The notes: generated by a model from the letters alone, not told the origin. A stretch of 64,000 bases of DNA from Brevundimonas subvibrioides (GCF_002280785.1 NZ_NCEQ01000007.1:186001-250000), one strand, 5' to 3'. Counted from the stretch's first letter, positions 6,703 through 16,667 are shown. Translations and numbers: made by a program.

Positions 6703-9113
6703 TGGCTCGCCGCCGGACGACGAACCCGCGTCGCCGTCGAGTCGGGGCTGACCTCGACGTCGGAGTCGCGCATGCGGTTCTCGCCGGGCGGCGGCGGCGG
6801 GGACAGGCGCAGCGTCCGCTCGTCAATCCGCCGCGGGAACAGGTTGTTGGCCAGGTTGGCGTCGGCGGTTTCCCGCAGGGGATCGACCTCGGCCGAGACC
6901 AGGGTCTTGTTCGATACGTGCTGCCAGATCACCTGCTGGCTGTTGCGCCGCCAGATCTCGGCGGGAATTCGGATCGTCTCGTCCGAACCGTCGCTGTAGG
7001 TCAGCTTCAGGATCACCGGCATGACCAGGCCGCCGACGTTCTTGAAGGTGAAGCGGTAGATGTTGTCGTCGAAGCCCTGGGCCGCCCGGCGGTCGGCGTC
7101 GGCGCGGCGGGTCGCGGCTTCGGCGTCCCGGCTCTGCTGGGCCGTCGTCGTGAAGCGGTCGGTCTCATTGTAGAAGTCCCGGGTCGCCGGGTCACGCTCG
7201 ACCACCGTCTCGATGCCGCGGTTGTTCTCGACCGTGCGCGAGACCGGCTCCTGTTCGAACCGCTCGCGGGCGGCGCGGTTGCGGGCCTCCGGGTCGGCCG
7301 ACTCCAGGGTCGCGGCCGTCACGCTCTCCAGCGAGATGTCGACGTGGTCGGTCGAATAGAACCAGCCACGCCAGAACCAGTCGAGGTCGACGCCGGAACT
7401 CTCCTCCATGGTGCGGAAGAAGTCATAGGGGGTCGGGCGTTTGAAGGCCCAGCGCTGCGAATATTCGCGGAAGGCGCGGTCGAACAGTTCGCGGCCCAGC
7501 ACCGTCTCGCGCAGGATCACCAGGGCCGTCGCCGGCTTGGCGTAGGCGTTGTTGCCGAACTGAAGCAGGCTGTCGGACTGGGTCATGACCGGCACCTGGT
7601 CCTGACTGATCATGTATTCGATGATGCTGGACGGCTCGCCGCGGGCCGGGAAGTCGGCGTCCCACAGCTTCTCGGCCTGGAACTGCAGGAAGCTGTTCAG
7701 TCCCTCGTCCATCCAGGTCCACTGACGCTCGTCGGAATTGACGATCATCGGGAAATAGGTGTGGCCGACCTCGTGGATGACCACGCCGATCAGGCCGTTC
7801 TTGGCGCGCTCGGTATAGGTCAGGCGGCCATCGTCGCCTCGCACCGGGCGCGGCCCGTTGAAAGTGATCATCGGATATTCCATCCCGCCGACCGGGCCGT
7901 TGACCGACTGGGCCGTGGGATAGGGATAGGTGAAGGCGAACTGGTTGTAGACGTCGATGGTGTGGGCGATCGAGCGGGTCGAATAGGCGTCCCACAGCGG
8001 CCGGGCCTCCTTCGGATAGAAGGACATGGCCATGACCACAGGGTGTTCGGCGCTCTCCTGATCGACCCCCATGGCGTCCCAGATGAATTTGCGGCTCGAG
8101 GCCCAGCCGAAGTCGCGCACGTTGTCGGCGCTGAAATTCCAGGTGCGGGTTCCGGAGCGGGCCGGGCGAGCTTCGGCCGCGGCGGCCTCTGCGGGCGTCA
8201 CGACATAGACCGGGGCATCAGCGGTGCGGGCCTCGGCGAGCCGGGCCCGCTGCTCGGCGCTTAGGATGTCGGTGTTCTGCAGTTCGCCGGTGGCGGCGAC
8301 CGTATGGTCGGCGGGCGCGGTGATGGAGACGTCATAGTCGCCGAACTCGAGCGTGAACTCCCCGGCGCCCAGGAACTGGGCGTTATGCCAGCCCTCATAG
8401 TCGGAATAGACCGCCAGACGCGGGAACCACTGCGCCGCCAGGAACAGGCAGTTGCCGTCCTCGCCGGGCTTGGTGAAACACTCATAGCCGCTGCGGCCGC
8501 CGACCACATTGGTCTCCGGCAGGGGCAGGCTGAAGTCGATCGTGAAGGCGAAGCTCTCGCCGGTCGCGAGCGGGCGCGGCAGTTCGACCCGCATCATGGA
8601 ATCGACGATGGTGAAGGGCAGGTCGCGGCCGTCGGGACCGATCACCTTCAGGTCGTTGAAACCGCCTTCCCAGCCCTGCATCCGCTGCACGCGCAGCACT
8701 TCATTGACGCTGACCGTGTCCGAGGCGGTGTAGGTGCGGCTGCGCTCGGCGAGGGAGTCGCGGCGGTAGTTCTGCTGATCCAGCAGCAGCCACAGATAGC
8801 CGAGCGAGTCCGGCGAATGGTTGGTGTAGGTCACCGCCTCGCGCCCCGTCAGCGTGCGGTTGGCCTCATTCAGGCTGACGTCGATGTCGTAGTCGACCTG
8901 CTGCTGCCAGTAACGGTGGCCGGGCGCGCCCGAGGCGTTGCGGTAGTCGGTCGGAGTCGGCCAATCCTCGCCCTCGAACTGCCGGAACTTGTCCTCGAAC
9001 GTGCCCCGCGACTGGTCGACCGGGCCGACGCTCTGCTGCGCCAGGGCGGCCGTGGCCATCAGGGAGACGCCGGCGACCGACGCCAGCAACATACCGATCC
9101 GCATTCGAAACAC
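6699..9113 (-). CDS. M1-family zinc metallopeptidase, exported
   Basis: 804 residues with a signal peptide ending near ALAQQ. The gluzincin motif HEVGH (His447, His451) is followed 19 residues later by the third zinc ligand Glu470 in WMDEGLNS. GGMEYPM precedes it in the place of the substrate-binding GAMEN motif of M1 aminopeptidases. The N-terminal half holds the beta-saddle; the last 150 residues are a beta-rich domain with a charged linker. It probably degrades peptides in the periplasm. First gene of a three-gene minus-strand operon. A second ATG nine bases downstream could also start. Confidence 0.9.
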   Translation of the reverse strand: MFRMRIGMLLASVAGVSLMATAALAQQSVGPVDQSRGTFEDKFRQFEGEDWPTPTDYRNASGAPGHRYWQQQVDYDIDVSLNEANRTLTGREAVTYTNHSPDSLGYLWLLLDQQNYRRDSLAERSRTYTASDTVSVNEVLRVQRMQGWEGGFNDLKVIGPDGRDLPFTIVDSMMRVELPRPLATGESFAFTIDFSLPLPETNVVGGRSGYECFTKPGEDGNCLFLAAQWFPRLAVYSDYEGWHNAQFLGAGEFTLEFGDYDVSITAPADHTVAATGELQNTDILSAEQRARLAEARTADAPVYVVTPAEAAAAEARPARSGTRTWNFSADNVRDFGWASSRKFIWDAMGVDQESAEHPVVMAMSFYPKEARPLWDAYSTRSIAHTIDVYNQFAFTYPYPTAQSVNGPVGGMEYPMITFNGPRPVRGDDGRLTYTERAKNGLIGVVIHEVGHTYFPMIVNSDERQWTWMDEGLNSFLQFQAEKLWDADFPARGEPSSIIEYMISQDQVPVMTQSDSLLQFGNNAYAKPATALVILRETVLGRELFDRAFREYSQRWAFKRPTPYDFFRTMEESSGVDLDWFWRGWFYSTDHVDISLESVTAATLESADPEARNRAARERFEQEPVSRTVENNRGIETVVERDPATRDFYNETDRFTTTAQQSRDAEAATRRADADRRAAQGFDDNIYRFTFKNVGGLVMPVILKLTYSDGSDETIRIPAEIWRRNSQQVIWQHVSNKTLVSAEVDPLRETADANLANNLFPRRIDERTLRLSPPPPPGENRMRDSDVEVSPDSTATRVRRPAASQ

Positions 9114-9177
9114 CGTCCGTTACCTTAAAGCCCGGGCGGACCATAGTCGGCGCGGACGGCGGGGCAAGGCGGGAAAA

Positions 9178-10149
9178 TTAAGTCTGCGTAATCCAGCCGT
9201 GCCGCGCCGCCCATGCCAGCACCAGTTCCGGCCAGGCGGCGGCGGGTTTGCCTGCGATCAGGCGGATACCGAAGCCGTGGCCGCCCTCCTGGAACAGATG
9301 CGCCTCGCAGGGCACGCCCGCGGCGCGCAGCGTCGTCAGCAGTTGGAGGCTGTTCTCGACCGGCACGGCGCCGTCATCCATGGCGTGCAGCAGGAAGGTC
9401 GGCGGACGTCCGGACCAGTCCATCCGTTCCAGCGAATACCGCTCGACAGCCTCCGGGGTCGGGGTCGGGCCCAGCAACTCCCGCCGCGACCCGGCGTGGA
9501 CATGGGGGTCGGCCATGGTCGCCACGGAATAGAGCAGGATACTGAGGTCCGGTTGATGCGGGACGGCGTCCGCCTCGTCCACGGCGTCATAGGTCGCATC
9601 CGCCCGCGCGGTCAGCATCCCGGCCAGATGCCCGCCCGCCGAAGCGCCCAGAACGGCGACCCGCGCCTGGTCGAGCCCATGGGCGGCGGCCTGTGACCGC
9701 ACCAGCCGCAGGGCGCGCTGGGCGTCCTGCAGGGGTGCGTCCGGTCCCGCGGCCCAGCCATCGCCCGGCAGGCGGTAGCGCAGCACGAAACAGGTGATCC
9801 CGGCGGCGGCGAACACCCGGGCGCAGTCCAGCCCCTCCTTGTCCACGACCGCCCATCTGTATCCGCCGCCCGGGATCAGCAGCAGGGACGCCCCGTTGGG
9901 CTGGTCGGGCCTCAGCACGGTCAGGATCGGGTCGGTGGTGTAGCGGGCGAAACGGTCGTGGAAGGCAGGGTCGGTCGATCGCTCGGTGACCTGGGGCGTG
10001 ACCGTGACCCGCTCCCCGCCGGGTGCGGCGCCCGGCCATAGCCGGATCGTCTCGGTCGGATCGGCCGGAGCGATCTGCGGCGCCGCGGCCCGGACGGGGA
10101 CTGTTGCCAGGGCGGCCAGGCCCAGGGCGGTGCGGCGGTTCAGCGTCAT
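9178..10149 (-). CDS. Alpha/beta-hydrolase, Tat-exported esterase (BD-FAE / acetylxylan esterase-like)
   Basis: 323 residues. The N-terminus MTLNRRTALGLAALA carries a twin-arginine signal. The hydrolase core shows an HGG-like oxyanion segment (LLIPGGGYRWAVV), the nucleophile elbow GASAGGH, an Asp region (HAMDDGAVPVENS) and the catalytic His in EGGHGFG. The repeated WPGxAPGG opening resembles carbohydrate esterase/xylanase-type hydrolases. The substrate cannot be read from the sequence. It stands alone, between the M1 operon and the thiolase gene, all on the minus strand. Confidence 0.82.
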   Translation of the reverse strand: MTLNRRTALGLAALATVPVRAAAPQIAPADPTETIRLWPGAAPGGERVTVTPQVTERSTDPAFHDRFARYTTDPILTVLRPDQPNGASLLLIPGGGYRWAVVDKEGLDCARVFAAAGITCFVLRYRLPGDGWAAGPDAPLQDAQRALRLVRSQAAAHGLDQARVAVLGASAGGHLAGMLTARADATYDAVDEADAVPHQPDLSILLYSVATMADPHVHAGSRRELLGPTPTPEAVERYSLERMDWSGRPPTFLLHAMDDGAVPVENSLQLLTTLRAAGVPCEAHLFQEGGHGFGIRLIAGKPAAAWPELVLAWAARHGWITQT

Positions 10150-10209
10150 GGTTGGGCTCCTGCCGTCGAGGCTAGAGCATTGGTTCGCCCACCGCCAAGG
10201 CGGTGGGCC

Positions 10210-11391
10210 TCAGGCCAGTTCGACCGCCACGGCCACGGCCTCGCCGCCGCCTATGCACAGGCTGGCCACGCCCTTCTTGCCGCCGCGCGCCTGAAGCGCC
10301 GCCAGCAAGGTGGACAGGATGCGGGCGCCCGAAGCGCCGATGGGGTGACCCAGGGCCGTGGCGCCGCCGTTGACGTTCAGCCTGGCCCGGTCGATGCCGA
10401 GGTCGCGCATCGCGATCATGGCGACCACGGCGAAGGCCTCGTTGATCTCCCACAGGTCTACGTCCTCGACCGACCAGCCGGCCTTCTTCAGTGCCTTCTG
10501 CATGGCCGGGACCGGGGCGGTGGTGAACAGGCCCGGCTCGTGGGCGTGGGCGGCGTGGGACACGATGCGGGCGACGACGGGCAGGTTCAGCGCCCGGGCG
10601 ACGCTCTCGCGCGTCATGACCAGGGCGGCGGCGCCGTCACTGATCGACGAGGCGTTGGCGGCGGTGATGGTGCCGTCCTTGCTGAAGGCGGGCTTCAGGG
10701 TCGGGATTTTCTCGGGCATGGCCTTGCCGGGCTGTTCGTCCTCGGTGACCGTCACCGTCCCCTTGCGGCCCGAGACCTCGACCGGGGTGATCTCGGCCTT
10801 GAAGGCGCCGGTCTCGATGGCCTTCAGGGCGCGGCTCAGGCTTTCGAGGGCGTAGGCGTCCTGCTGCTCACGGGTGAACTGGTAGGTCCGGGCCGAGTCC
10901 TCGGCGAAATTCCCCATCAGCTTGCCGGGCGTATAGGCGTCCTCGAGCCCGTCCATATACATGCTGTCGACGATCACATCGTGGCCGATGCGCGCGCCGC
11001 CGCGGTGCCTTGTCATCAGGTAGGGGGCGCCGGTCATCGATTCCATGCCGCCCGCAACGATGATGTCGGCGCTGCCCGCCGCGAGGCTGTCGGAGGCCAT
11101 CATCACGGCCTGCAGGCCCGAGCCGCACATCTTGTTGACCGTCGTCGCCTCGACATGCTGGCCGAGGCCGGCGCCGATGGCCGCCTGGCGCGCCGGGGCC
11201 TGGCCGAGGCCGGCCGGCAGGACGCAGCCCATATAGATCTGCTCGATCCTTGCCGGATCGACGCCCGCCCGCTCGACCGCCGCCCTGACCGCCGTGGCCC
11301 CCAGTTCGGTCGCCTTGACGCCGTTGAACGCCCCCTGGAAGCCGCCGATGGGCGTGCGGGCGAAGGCGACGATGACGACGGGATCGGACAT
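10210..11391 (-). CDS. Acetyl-CoA C-acetyltransferase (thiolase)
   Basis: 393 residues from the ATG at 11391; the frame continues upstream but into repeat sequence that is not conserved. Nucleophile Cys89 is in NKMCGSGLQAV, the His motif is GGATALGHPIGASGAR, and the second Cys is in SLCIGGGEAVA. It condenses two acetyl-CoA or cleaves acetoacetyl-CoA, so it can serve polyhydroxybutyrate synthesis or beta-oxidation; the PhaA/AtoB distinction cannot be made here because no phaB or other pathway gene is adjacent. Confidence 0.93.
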   Translation of the reverse strand: MSDPVVIVAFARTPIGGFQGAFNGVKATELGATAVRAAVERAGVDPARIEQIYMGCVLPAGLGQAPARQAAIGAGLGQHVEATTVNKMCGSGLQAVMMASDSLAAGSADIIVAGGMESMTGAPYLMTRHRGGARIGHDVIVDSMYMDGLEDAYTPGKLMGNFAEDSARTYQFTREQQDAYALESLSRALKAIETGAFKAEITPVEVSGRKGTVTVTEDEQPGKAMPEKIPTLKPAFSKDGTITAANASSISDGAAALVMTRESVARALNLPVVARIVSHAAHAHEPGLFTTAPVPAMQKALKKAGWSVEDVDLWEINEAFAVVAMIAMRDLGIDRARLNVNGGATALGHPIGASGARILSTLLAALQARGGKKGVASLCIGGGEAVAVAVELA

Positions 11392-11460
11392 GGACAGGCT
11401 CTCACAATGGCGTGGAGCGGATGTAGCGTTCACCGTGGTGGATTGCGAGGGGAGGGGAAA

Positions 11461-11644
11461 TCCCTTCTCCCCTTGCGGGAGAAGGTGGCCGAGCAAAGCG
11501 AGGTCGGATGAGGGGTCACGCTGACGTCGACGGCGAGTGTTTGATCCGGCCATTCCAGCTGCCCGTGTGACCCCTCACCCGACCGCGCAAGGACGACGGC
11601 TACGCCGCCGTGCACGGGCTCCCTCTCCCGCAAGGGGAGAGGGA
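11461..11644. repeat. Inverted-repeat (MITE-like) intergenic element, copy 1
   Basis: The gap between gatA and the thiolase gene is filled by an element with terminal inverted repeats. The left end begins TCCCTTCTCCCCTTGCGGGA (11461) and the right end is its near-perfect complement ending at 11644. Each end can also fold on itself. Inner blocks GGATGAGGGGTC and GACCCCTCACCCG are inverted too. Two other copies lie at 16518-16661 and 26979-27129. No target duplication is obvious here. Confidence 0.75.
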
Positions 11645-11649
11645 AGAGA

Positions 11650-13128
11650 TCACCACCAGCGCTCCGCCCGACCCACGCCGCCGGCGGCCTGTTCCAGCGC
11701 TGCGCCGACCTGAAGCACGGTCGCCTCGTCCAGCGCCTTGCCGATCACCTGCAGACCCAGCGGCAGGCCATTGGAATCCACGCCCGCCGGCACCGAAATC
11801 CCCGGCAGGCCGGCGAGGTTGGCCGTCACCGTGAAGACGTCGTTCAGATACATGGTCACAGGGTCGATCTGCTTGTCGCCGATGGCGAAGGCGGCCGACG
11901 GGGTGGACGGCGTCAGGATGGCGTCGACCTGGCCCCAGACCTTGTCGAAGTCCTCGGCGATGCGGCGGCGGACCTTCAGGGCGCGGACGTAGTAGGCGTC
12001 GTAGAATCCGGCCGACAGCACATAGGCCCCGATGACCAGACGGCGCTTGACCTCGGCGCCGAAGCCCTCGGCGCGGCTGGTCTCGTACAGGTCGGTCAGG
12101 GAGGTCGTGTTCGACGCCCGATGGCCGAACCGCATGCCGTCATAGCGGGCCAGGTTCGACGAGGCCTCGGCCGGGGCGACGATATAGTAGGTCGGCAGGG
12201 CGTATTTGGTGTGCGGCAGGGAGATGTCGACGATCTCGCAGCCCGCGTCGCGCAGCCAGGCCACGCCCTGATCCCACAGGGCCTGGATCTCTGCGGGCAT
12301 GCCGTCGACGACGTATTCGCGCGGCACGCCGATGCGCAGCCCTTTCACGGACTTGCCGACCGAGGCGGACCAGTCGGGCGTCGGGATGTCGAGGCTGGTC
12401 GAATCCTTGACGTCGAAACTGCACATGGACTGCAGCATCAGGGCGGCGTCCTCGACCGTCTTCGTGATCGGCCCCGCCTGATCCAGCGACGAGGCGAAGG
12501 CGACCATGCCGAACCGGCTGGCACGGCCATAGGTGGGCTTGATCCCGACCGTGCCGGTGAAGGCGGCCGGCTGGCGGATCGAGCCGCCGGTGTCCGAGGC
12601 CGTGGCGGCCAGGCAGAGGTCGGCGGCGACGGCCGAGGCGGACCCGCCCGAGCTCCCGCCCGGCGTCAGGTCGGCGTTGGAGGTCTTCGACTTCCAGGGG
12701 TTCACGACCGGACCGAAGGCCGAGGTCTCGTTCGACGAGCCCATGGCGAACTCGTCCATGTTGAGCTTGCCCAGCATGACCGCGCCGTCGCGCCACAGGT
12801 TGGCGGTGACGGTGGACTCATACGGCGGCACGAAGCCGCGCAGCATGTTGGAGCCGGCGGTCGTCTGGACGCCGTCGGTGCAGAACAGGTCCTTGATCCC
12901 CAGCGGCGCGCCTTCCAGCACGCCGGCCGTCCCGGCCGCGATGCGGGCGTCGGAGGCCTTCGCCATGTCGATCGCCTTGTCGGCGGTGACCACGACATAG
13001 GCGTTCAGGGTCGGGTTGGCGGCCTCGATGTTCGAGATGAAGGCGCGGGTGATCTCCTCGGACGAGAAGGCCCTGGCCTTGAGGCCGTCGACGGCGGCCT
13101 TGAGGGTCAGTTTCGTGAGGTCAGACAT
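11650..13128 (-). CDS. gatA: Asp-tRNA(Asn)/Glu-tRNA(Gln) amidotransferase subunit A
   Basis: 492 residues, amidase-signature family. The catalytic triad is visible: Lys79 (LGIKDLFC), cis-Ser159 (PGGSSGGSA) and Ser183 ([10 protein letters not shown]), consistent with the staphylococcal GatA positions plus a small offset. GatA releases ammonia from glutamine and channels it to GatB for amidation of mischarged tRNA. It follows gatC with no gap; gatB is not in the window. The presence of this system fits the AspRS at 34-36 kb, which carries a residue associated with relaxed tRNA recognition. Confidence 0.96.
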   Translation of the reverse strand: MSDLTKLTLKAAVDGLKARAFSSEEITRAFISNIEAANPTLNAYVVVTADKAIDMAKASDARIAAGTAGVLEGAPLGIKDLFCTDGVQTTAGSNMLRGFVPPYESTVTANLWRDGAVMLGKLNMDEFAMGSSNETSAFGPVVNPWKSKTSNADLTPGGSSGGSASAVAADLCLAATASDTGGSIRQPAAFTGTVGIKPTYGRASRFGMVAFASSLDQAGPITKTVEDAALMLQSMCSFDVKDSTSLDIPTPDWSASVGKSVKGLRIGVPREYVVDGMPAEIQALWDQGVAWLRDAGCEIVDISLPHTKYALPTYYIVAPAEASSNLARYDGMRFGHRASNTTSLTDLYETSRAEGFGAEVKRRLVIGAYVLSAGFYDAYYVRALKVRRRIAEDFDKVWGQVDAILTPSTPSAAFAIGDKQIDPVTMYLNDVFTVTANLAGLPGISVPAGVDSNGLPLGLQVIGKALDEATVLQVGAALEQAAGGVGRAERWW

Positions 13129-13416
13129 CTATTCGACCACCTTGGGCACGACGTAGAAGCCGTCGGCGGACTTGGGCGCATTGGACAGGACCGCCTCGAC
13201 CCTGGCGCCGTCGGTGACGACGTCGTCGCGCAGGCGCAGCGGTTGGGCGACGTTCGAGGTCATCGGCTCGACGCCGACCACGTCGACCTCGTTGAGCTGG
13301 TCGATCCAGGCCATGATGCCGTTCAGCTCGCCGGCCAGCGGCTCCAGCCTGTCGTCGGGGGTCTTGATGCGGGCGAGGTGCGCGACCTTCCTCACCGTCT
13401 CTGCGTCGATGGCCAT
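13129..13416 (-). CDS. gatC: Asp-tRNA(Asn)/Glu-tRNA(Gln) amidotransferase subunit C
   Basis: 95 residues, the normal GatC length. It starts AIDAETVRKVAHLARIK, a standard GatC N-terminal helix, then LNGIMAWIDQLNEVD and the PLRLRDDVV segment that wraps around GatA. It is a small stabilising subunit with no catalytic residue. It directly precedes gatA; the stop codon ends one base before the gatA ATG, so the two are co-translated. Confidence 0.95.
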   Translation of the reverse strand: MAIDAETVRKVAHLARIKTPDDRLEPLAGELNGIMAWIDQLNEVDVVGVEPMTSNVAQPLRLRDDVVTDGARVEAVLSNAPKSADGFYVVPKVVE

Positions 13417-13489
13417 CCGGCCCTCCGATAGTCTTAGTGCAAGCGGGCGGGATTAGCCGCCCGTGCCGCGCTGCACAAGGACCGCAGGC

Positions 13490-14011
13490 TTACCCGGCGG
13501 GCGTAACGGTGACGGAAGCGGGCGCGCCGCCGTCCTCGCCGGGGGTCCACTGGACGATGATCTTGCGCACCTGGGTGTCGGCCGAGTCGGTCTGCTGGTT
13601 CCAGCTGCTCTGGCTGATCTCCAGATCCACGCGGTTCGGGCCGGTCGAGAGCACGGTGTACTCGTTGAAGTCGCCCAGTTTGTAGACCGCCCAGCCGTCG
13701 GCGGTGGACTGGAAGACCGCCAGATAGGTGTAGAGGCCGTTGATCGCCGGGTCGCCGCCGGCCGTGCCAAACAGCTTGGCGTCGGTGTCAGGGATGTCAT
13801 CCACCTTCACCACCGAGGCGGCCCACTGGATGTTCTCCTCGGCAGCCTCCGCAGCCAGGGTCTCGGACGGGCCGTTGGCGGTCAGGGACGTGCCCTGGGG
13901 CGCCGCCGTCGCTTCGGTCGTGGTCGTCACCTTGACCTCCGGCGCCGCGTCGCAGGCGCTGGCGGTTACGGTGGTTGCGAGGGCGGCAGCGATGAGCAGA
14001 TGACGCGACAT
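13490..14011 (-). CDS. Exported protein of unknown function (putative lipoprotein)
   Basis: 173 residues. MSRHLLIAAALATTVTASAC looks like a signal peptide ending in a Cys at residue 20, but the lipobox (TASAC) lacks the usual Leu at -3, so lipidation is doubtful. The mature part begins with a Thr-rich, low-complexity linker and then a compact domain (GLYTYLAVFQ, GWAVYKLGDFNEY). I do not recognise the family. It is divergent from ruvX, 48 bp away, and upstream of gatC. Confidence 0.7.
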   Translation of the reverse strand: MSRHLLIAAALATTVTASACDAAPEVKVTTTTEATAAPQGTSLTANGPSETLAAEAAEENIQWAASVVKVDDIPDTDAKLFGTAGGDPAINGLYTYLAVFQSTADGWAVYKLGDFNEYTVLSTGPNRVDLEISQSSWNQQTDSADTQVRKIIVQWTPGEDGGAPASVTVTPAG

Positions 14012-14059
14012 GGAACCTCTCCGTTATGGTCAAGCTCACTGTCGTCTTTGACAGGCGGC

Positions 14060-14563
14060 ATGGCAACGCCTACCGCCCGCGCTGTGCCCGTATTTGATCT
14101 GACAGACCTGCCCGCCGCCTGCCCGCCCGGCACCGCCTGGATGGGGCTGGACCTCGGCGAGCAGACCATCGGGGTGGCGGTGTCGGATACGACCCGCCTG
14201 ATCGCCAGCCCGCTGTCGCTGATCAGGAAAACGAAGTTCACCGATGATGCCGCCGCGCTGTTCAAGCTGATGGACGCCCGCAAGGTCTCCGGCCTCGTCA
14301 TCGGCCTGCCGGTCAATATGGACGGCACGGAGGGACCGCGCGCCCAGTCGTGCCGGGCGTTCGCGCGCAATCTGGACAGGCTTCGACCGACAGGCGTCGC
14401 CTTCTGGGACGAGCGGCTGTCGACCAGCGCCGTCGAACGGTTCCTGATCGACGAGCTGGACCTGTCACGGAAGCGCCGCGCCGGGGTGGTGGACCGGACG
14501 GCCGCCGCCTGGATCCTGCAGGGAGCCCTGGACCGGGTGCGCGACCAGCAGACCTGGACATGA
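14060..14563 (+). CDS. ruvX: Putative pre-16S rRNA nuclease / Holliday junction resolvase YqgF
   Basis: 167 residues from the ATG at 14060. RNase H-like fold with the first acidic residue in GLDLGEQTIGVAVSD, the GLPVNMDGTEG loop, WDERLST with the second acid, and DRTAAAWILQ at the end. The N-terminal extension of about 30 residues (PTARAVPVFDLTDLP) is the usual one in alphaproteobacteria. YqgF matures the 5' end of 16S rRNA and is essential in many bacteria. Its stop overlaps the ATG of the permease gene (ATGA). Confidence 0.93.
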   Translation: MATPTARAVPVFDLTDLPAACPPGTAWMGLDLGEQTIGVAVSDTTRLIASPLSLIRKTKFTDDAAALFKLMDARKVSGLVIGLPVNMDGTEGPRAQSCRAFARNLDRLRPTGVAFWDERLSTSAVERFLIDELDLSRKRRAGVVDRTAAAWILQGALDRVRDQQTWT

Positions 14564-15483
14564 TCGGCATGATCGCCGGGGTCGTCCCGGTCTTCATCCT
14601 GATCGCCCTGGGCTACGGGTTGAGGAAGACGGATTTTCTGCCCGACGCGACCTGGCGGCCGATCGAGAAACTGTCGATCAACCTGCTGTATCCCGGCTTC
14701 CTGATCCCGGCGATCTGGGGCGCCGACCTGTCGGGCGGCAGCGCCCGGGCGGCTGCGGCGGCGGCGGTCGTCGCGGTCCTGATCGTGTCGGCGGCGACGC
14801 TGCTGGCCAAGCCTCTGATGACGATCGAGGGGCCGGCCTACACCTCGGTGTTCCAGGGCGTGATCCGGTGGAACAGTTTCGTCTTCCTGCCGGTGATCCA
14901 GGCCGCATTCGGGGCCGAGGGGCTGGCGTTGGCCGCGGTGATGATCGCCTGCATCATTCCGGTGACCAATATCGCCTGCGTCGCCGTGCTGGCGAAATGG
15001 GGCGCCGATCAGCGGGCCGTGACGCCGTTCCAGCTCGTCAAGGCGATGCTGGCCAATCCGATCCTGCTCGCCTGTCTGATCGGCCTGGCGCTGAACTTCT
15101 CCCGGGTGCCGCGCCTGCCGGGGATTTCGGACACGCTGGAGCTGCTGGGCTCGGCCGCCCTGCCGCTGGGCCTGATCATCGCCGGCGCGGGCCTGAGCTT
15201 CACCGAGGTGGCGCGCAGGAAGTTCACCATCGCCGGGGTATCGTTCGTGAAACTGTTCCTGATGCCGCCCCTCATGTGGGGGCTGTGCATCCTGTTCGGC
15301 GGCGATCATCTGGCTCAGGGCGTCGCGATGCTGTGCGGGGCGGCGCCGGGGGCGGCGGCGGCCTATCTGCTGGCGCGCCAGATGGGCGGCGATGCGCCCC
15401 TGATGGCGGGTGTGATCGCTCTGACGACCGTGATCAGCGCCCTGATGATGCCGCTGCTGCTGTTCCTCCATCACCTGACTTGA
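14560..15483 (+). CDS. AEC-family (auxin efflux carrier-like) membrane transporter
   Basis: 307 residues with about ten hydrophobic segments in two halves, beginning GVVPVFILIALGYGLRKT, the standard AEC start. The first half holds the conserved SINLLYPGFLIPA and WNSFVFLPVI segments; the second half contains GLALNFSRVPRLP and APGAAAAYLLARQM. AEC permeases export organic anions such as malate, but the substrate here is unknown. The ATG overlaps the ruvX stop. Confidence 0.9.
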   Translation: MIGMIAGVVPVFILIALGYGLRKTDFLPDATWRPIEKLSINLLYPGFLIPAIWGADLSGGSARAAAAAAVVAVLIVSAATLLAKPLMTIEGPAYTSVFQGVIRWNSFVFLPVIQAAFGAEGLALAAVMIACIIPVTNIACVAVLAKWGADQRAVTPFQLVKAMLANPILLACLIGLALNFSRVPRLPGISDTLELLGSAALPLGLIIAGAGLSFTEVARRKFTIAGVSFVKLFLMPPLMWGLCILFGGDHLAQGVAMLCGAAPGAAAAYLLARQMGGDAPLMAGVIALTTVISALMMPLLLFLHHLT

Positions 15484-15531
15484 GGCCATTGTCTTGAGGT
15501 CGGGGCCTGAGGTCCGTATAGCCGGGCTTCG

Positions 15532-16512
15532 ATGACCCAGCTTGATGCCGCCGCCGACCTTATCGCCGACCGGCTGGTCCCGTTTCCGAAACCCCATTTC
15601 CTCGCCGCCGGCGATCTGAACCCGCCGTTCGTGTTGAGCCTGCTGGATCTGGCGGACTCGTTCGTCGATCTGAACCGCCAGTCGACCAAGCAGCTCGACC
15701 TGCTGCGGGGCAGGACGGTGATGAATCTGTTCTTCGAGAACTCGACCCGGACCAGTTCCTCGTTCGAGATCGCGGCCAAGCGTCTGGGCGCCGACGTGGT
15801 GACCATGCCGGTCCAGGCCAGTTCGGTGAAGAAGGGCGAGACCCTGATCGACACGGCGGTCACCCTGAACGCCATGAAGCCGGATATTCTGGTCGTCCGG
15901 CACGGCGCGTCGGGCGCGGCGGCCCTGCTGTCGCAGAAGGTCGGCTGCGCGGTCGTCAACGCCGGGGACGGACGACACGAGCATCCGACCCAGGCACTGC
16001 TGGACCTGTTGAGCCTGCGTCGCGCCTTCGGCGACGTGGGCGGGCTGACCGTCGCCATCTGCGGCGACATCGCCCACAGCCGGGTGGCGCGGTCCAATGT
16101 CGCCCTGCTGTCGATGATGGGGGCGCGGGTGCGGCTGATCGGGCCGCCGACCCTGGTGCCCGGCGACGCCGACCGCTGGGGCTGCGAGGTCTTCCACGAC
16201 ATGCGCGAGGGTCTGGCCGGCTGCGACGTCGTCATGATGCTGAGGCTGCAGCTGGAGCGGATGGACGGGGCCCTGGTGCCGTCGACGCGCGAGTATTTCC
16301 GCTTCTGGGGCCTCGACCGCGAGAAGCTGGCCTGGGCGAACGCAGGCGCCAGGGTCATGCACCCCGGACCGATGAACCGGGGCGTGGAGATCGACTCCGA
16401 CGTCGCCGACGACCTGACCGTCTCCCTGATCCAGGATCAGGTCGAGATGGGGGTCGCGGCGCGAATGGCGGTCCTGGCCTCGCTGTCGGCCCGTCTGGAG
16501 GGCGCGGCATGA
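15532..16512 (+). CDS. pyrB: Aspartate carbamoyltransferase catalytic subunit
   Basis: 326 residues. The carbamoyl-phosphate site ([20 protein letters not shown]), [11 protein letters not shown] and the aspartate loop [10 protein letters not shown] are intact, followed by [11 protein letters not shown]. It forms N-carbamoyl-L-aspartate in pyrimidine synthesis. No pyrI regulatory gene is present. The downstream gene is a dihydroorotase homologue lacking metal ligands, as in class A ATCases, where the inactive partner is needed for the holoenzyme. The stop TGA (16510-16512) still forms ATGA with an orphaned ATG at 16509. Confidence 0.97.
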   Translation: MTQLDAAADLIADRLVPFPKPHFLAAGDLNPPFVLSLLDLADSFVDLNRQSTKQLDLLRGRTVMNLFFENSTRTSSSFEIAAKRLGADVVTMPVQASSVKKGETLIDTAVTLNAMKPDILVVRHGASGAAALLSQKVGCAVVNAGDGRHEHPTQALLDLLSLRRAFGDVGGLTVAICGDIAHSRVARSNVALLSMMGARVRLIGPPTLVPGDADRWGCEVFHDMREGLAGCDVVMMLRLQLERMDGALVPSTREYFRFWGLDREKLAWANAGARVMHPGPMNRGVEIDSDVADDLTVSLIQDQVEMGVAARMAVLASLSARLEGAA

Positions 16513-16667
16513 GTTCGTTCCGCCCAGTCCTCCCCCATCGGGGGAGGGGACTCGAAGCGAAGCGTAGAGACGGAGGGGGCGAGCCCCGGATGCCGGCGTG
16601 CGGGGTGGGCCCCCTCCACCGCGAAGACGCGGTCCTCCTCCCCCGATGGGGGAGGATTTTCGCATGA
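16509..16667 (+). CDS. Possible 52-codon leader frame created by the repeat insertion
   Basis: The original pyrC start codon, ATG at 16509, still overlaps the pyrB stop (ATGA). From there the frame runs through the inserted element without a stop for 52 codons and ends in TGA at 16665-16667, which overlaps the present pyrC ATG (16664) in the same ATGA arrangement. Translation from pyrB through the element into pyrC is therefore possible. Whether a stable peptide is made is unknown; the sequence (Arg/Gly/Pro-rich) does not look like a selected protein. Confidence 0.3.
   Translation: MSSFRPVLPHRGRGLEAKRRDGGGEPRMPACGVGPLHREDAVLLPRWGRIFA
16518..16661. mobile_element. 144-bp inverted-repeat element inserted at the pyrB/pyrC junction, copy 2
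   Basis: Perfect inverted ends: TCCTCCCCCATCGGGGGAGG at 16528-16547 and its exact complement at 16637-16656; each is also a hairpin. It is flanked by an 11-bp direct repeat, GCATGAGTTCG, at 16507-16517 and 16662-16672, as expected for a target-site duplication. The duplicated bases include the pyrB stop and the pyrC start codon. No transposase gene is inside, so it is a MITE-like element moved in trans or a mobile repeat of REP type. Confidence 0.78.

Noticed and set aside
10172..11400. Thiolase extended to the upstream in-frame start at 11553
   Set aside because: The extra 54 codons run through the inverted-repeat element and its surroundings; the thiolase family starts at ATG 11391.
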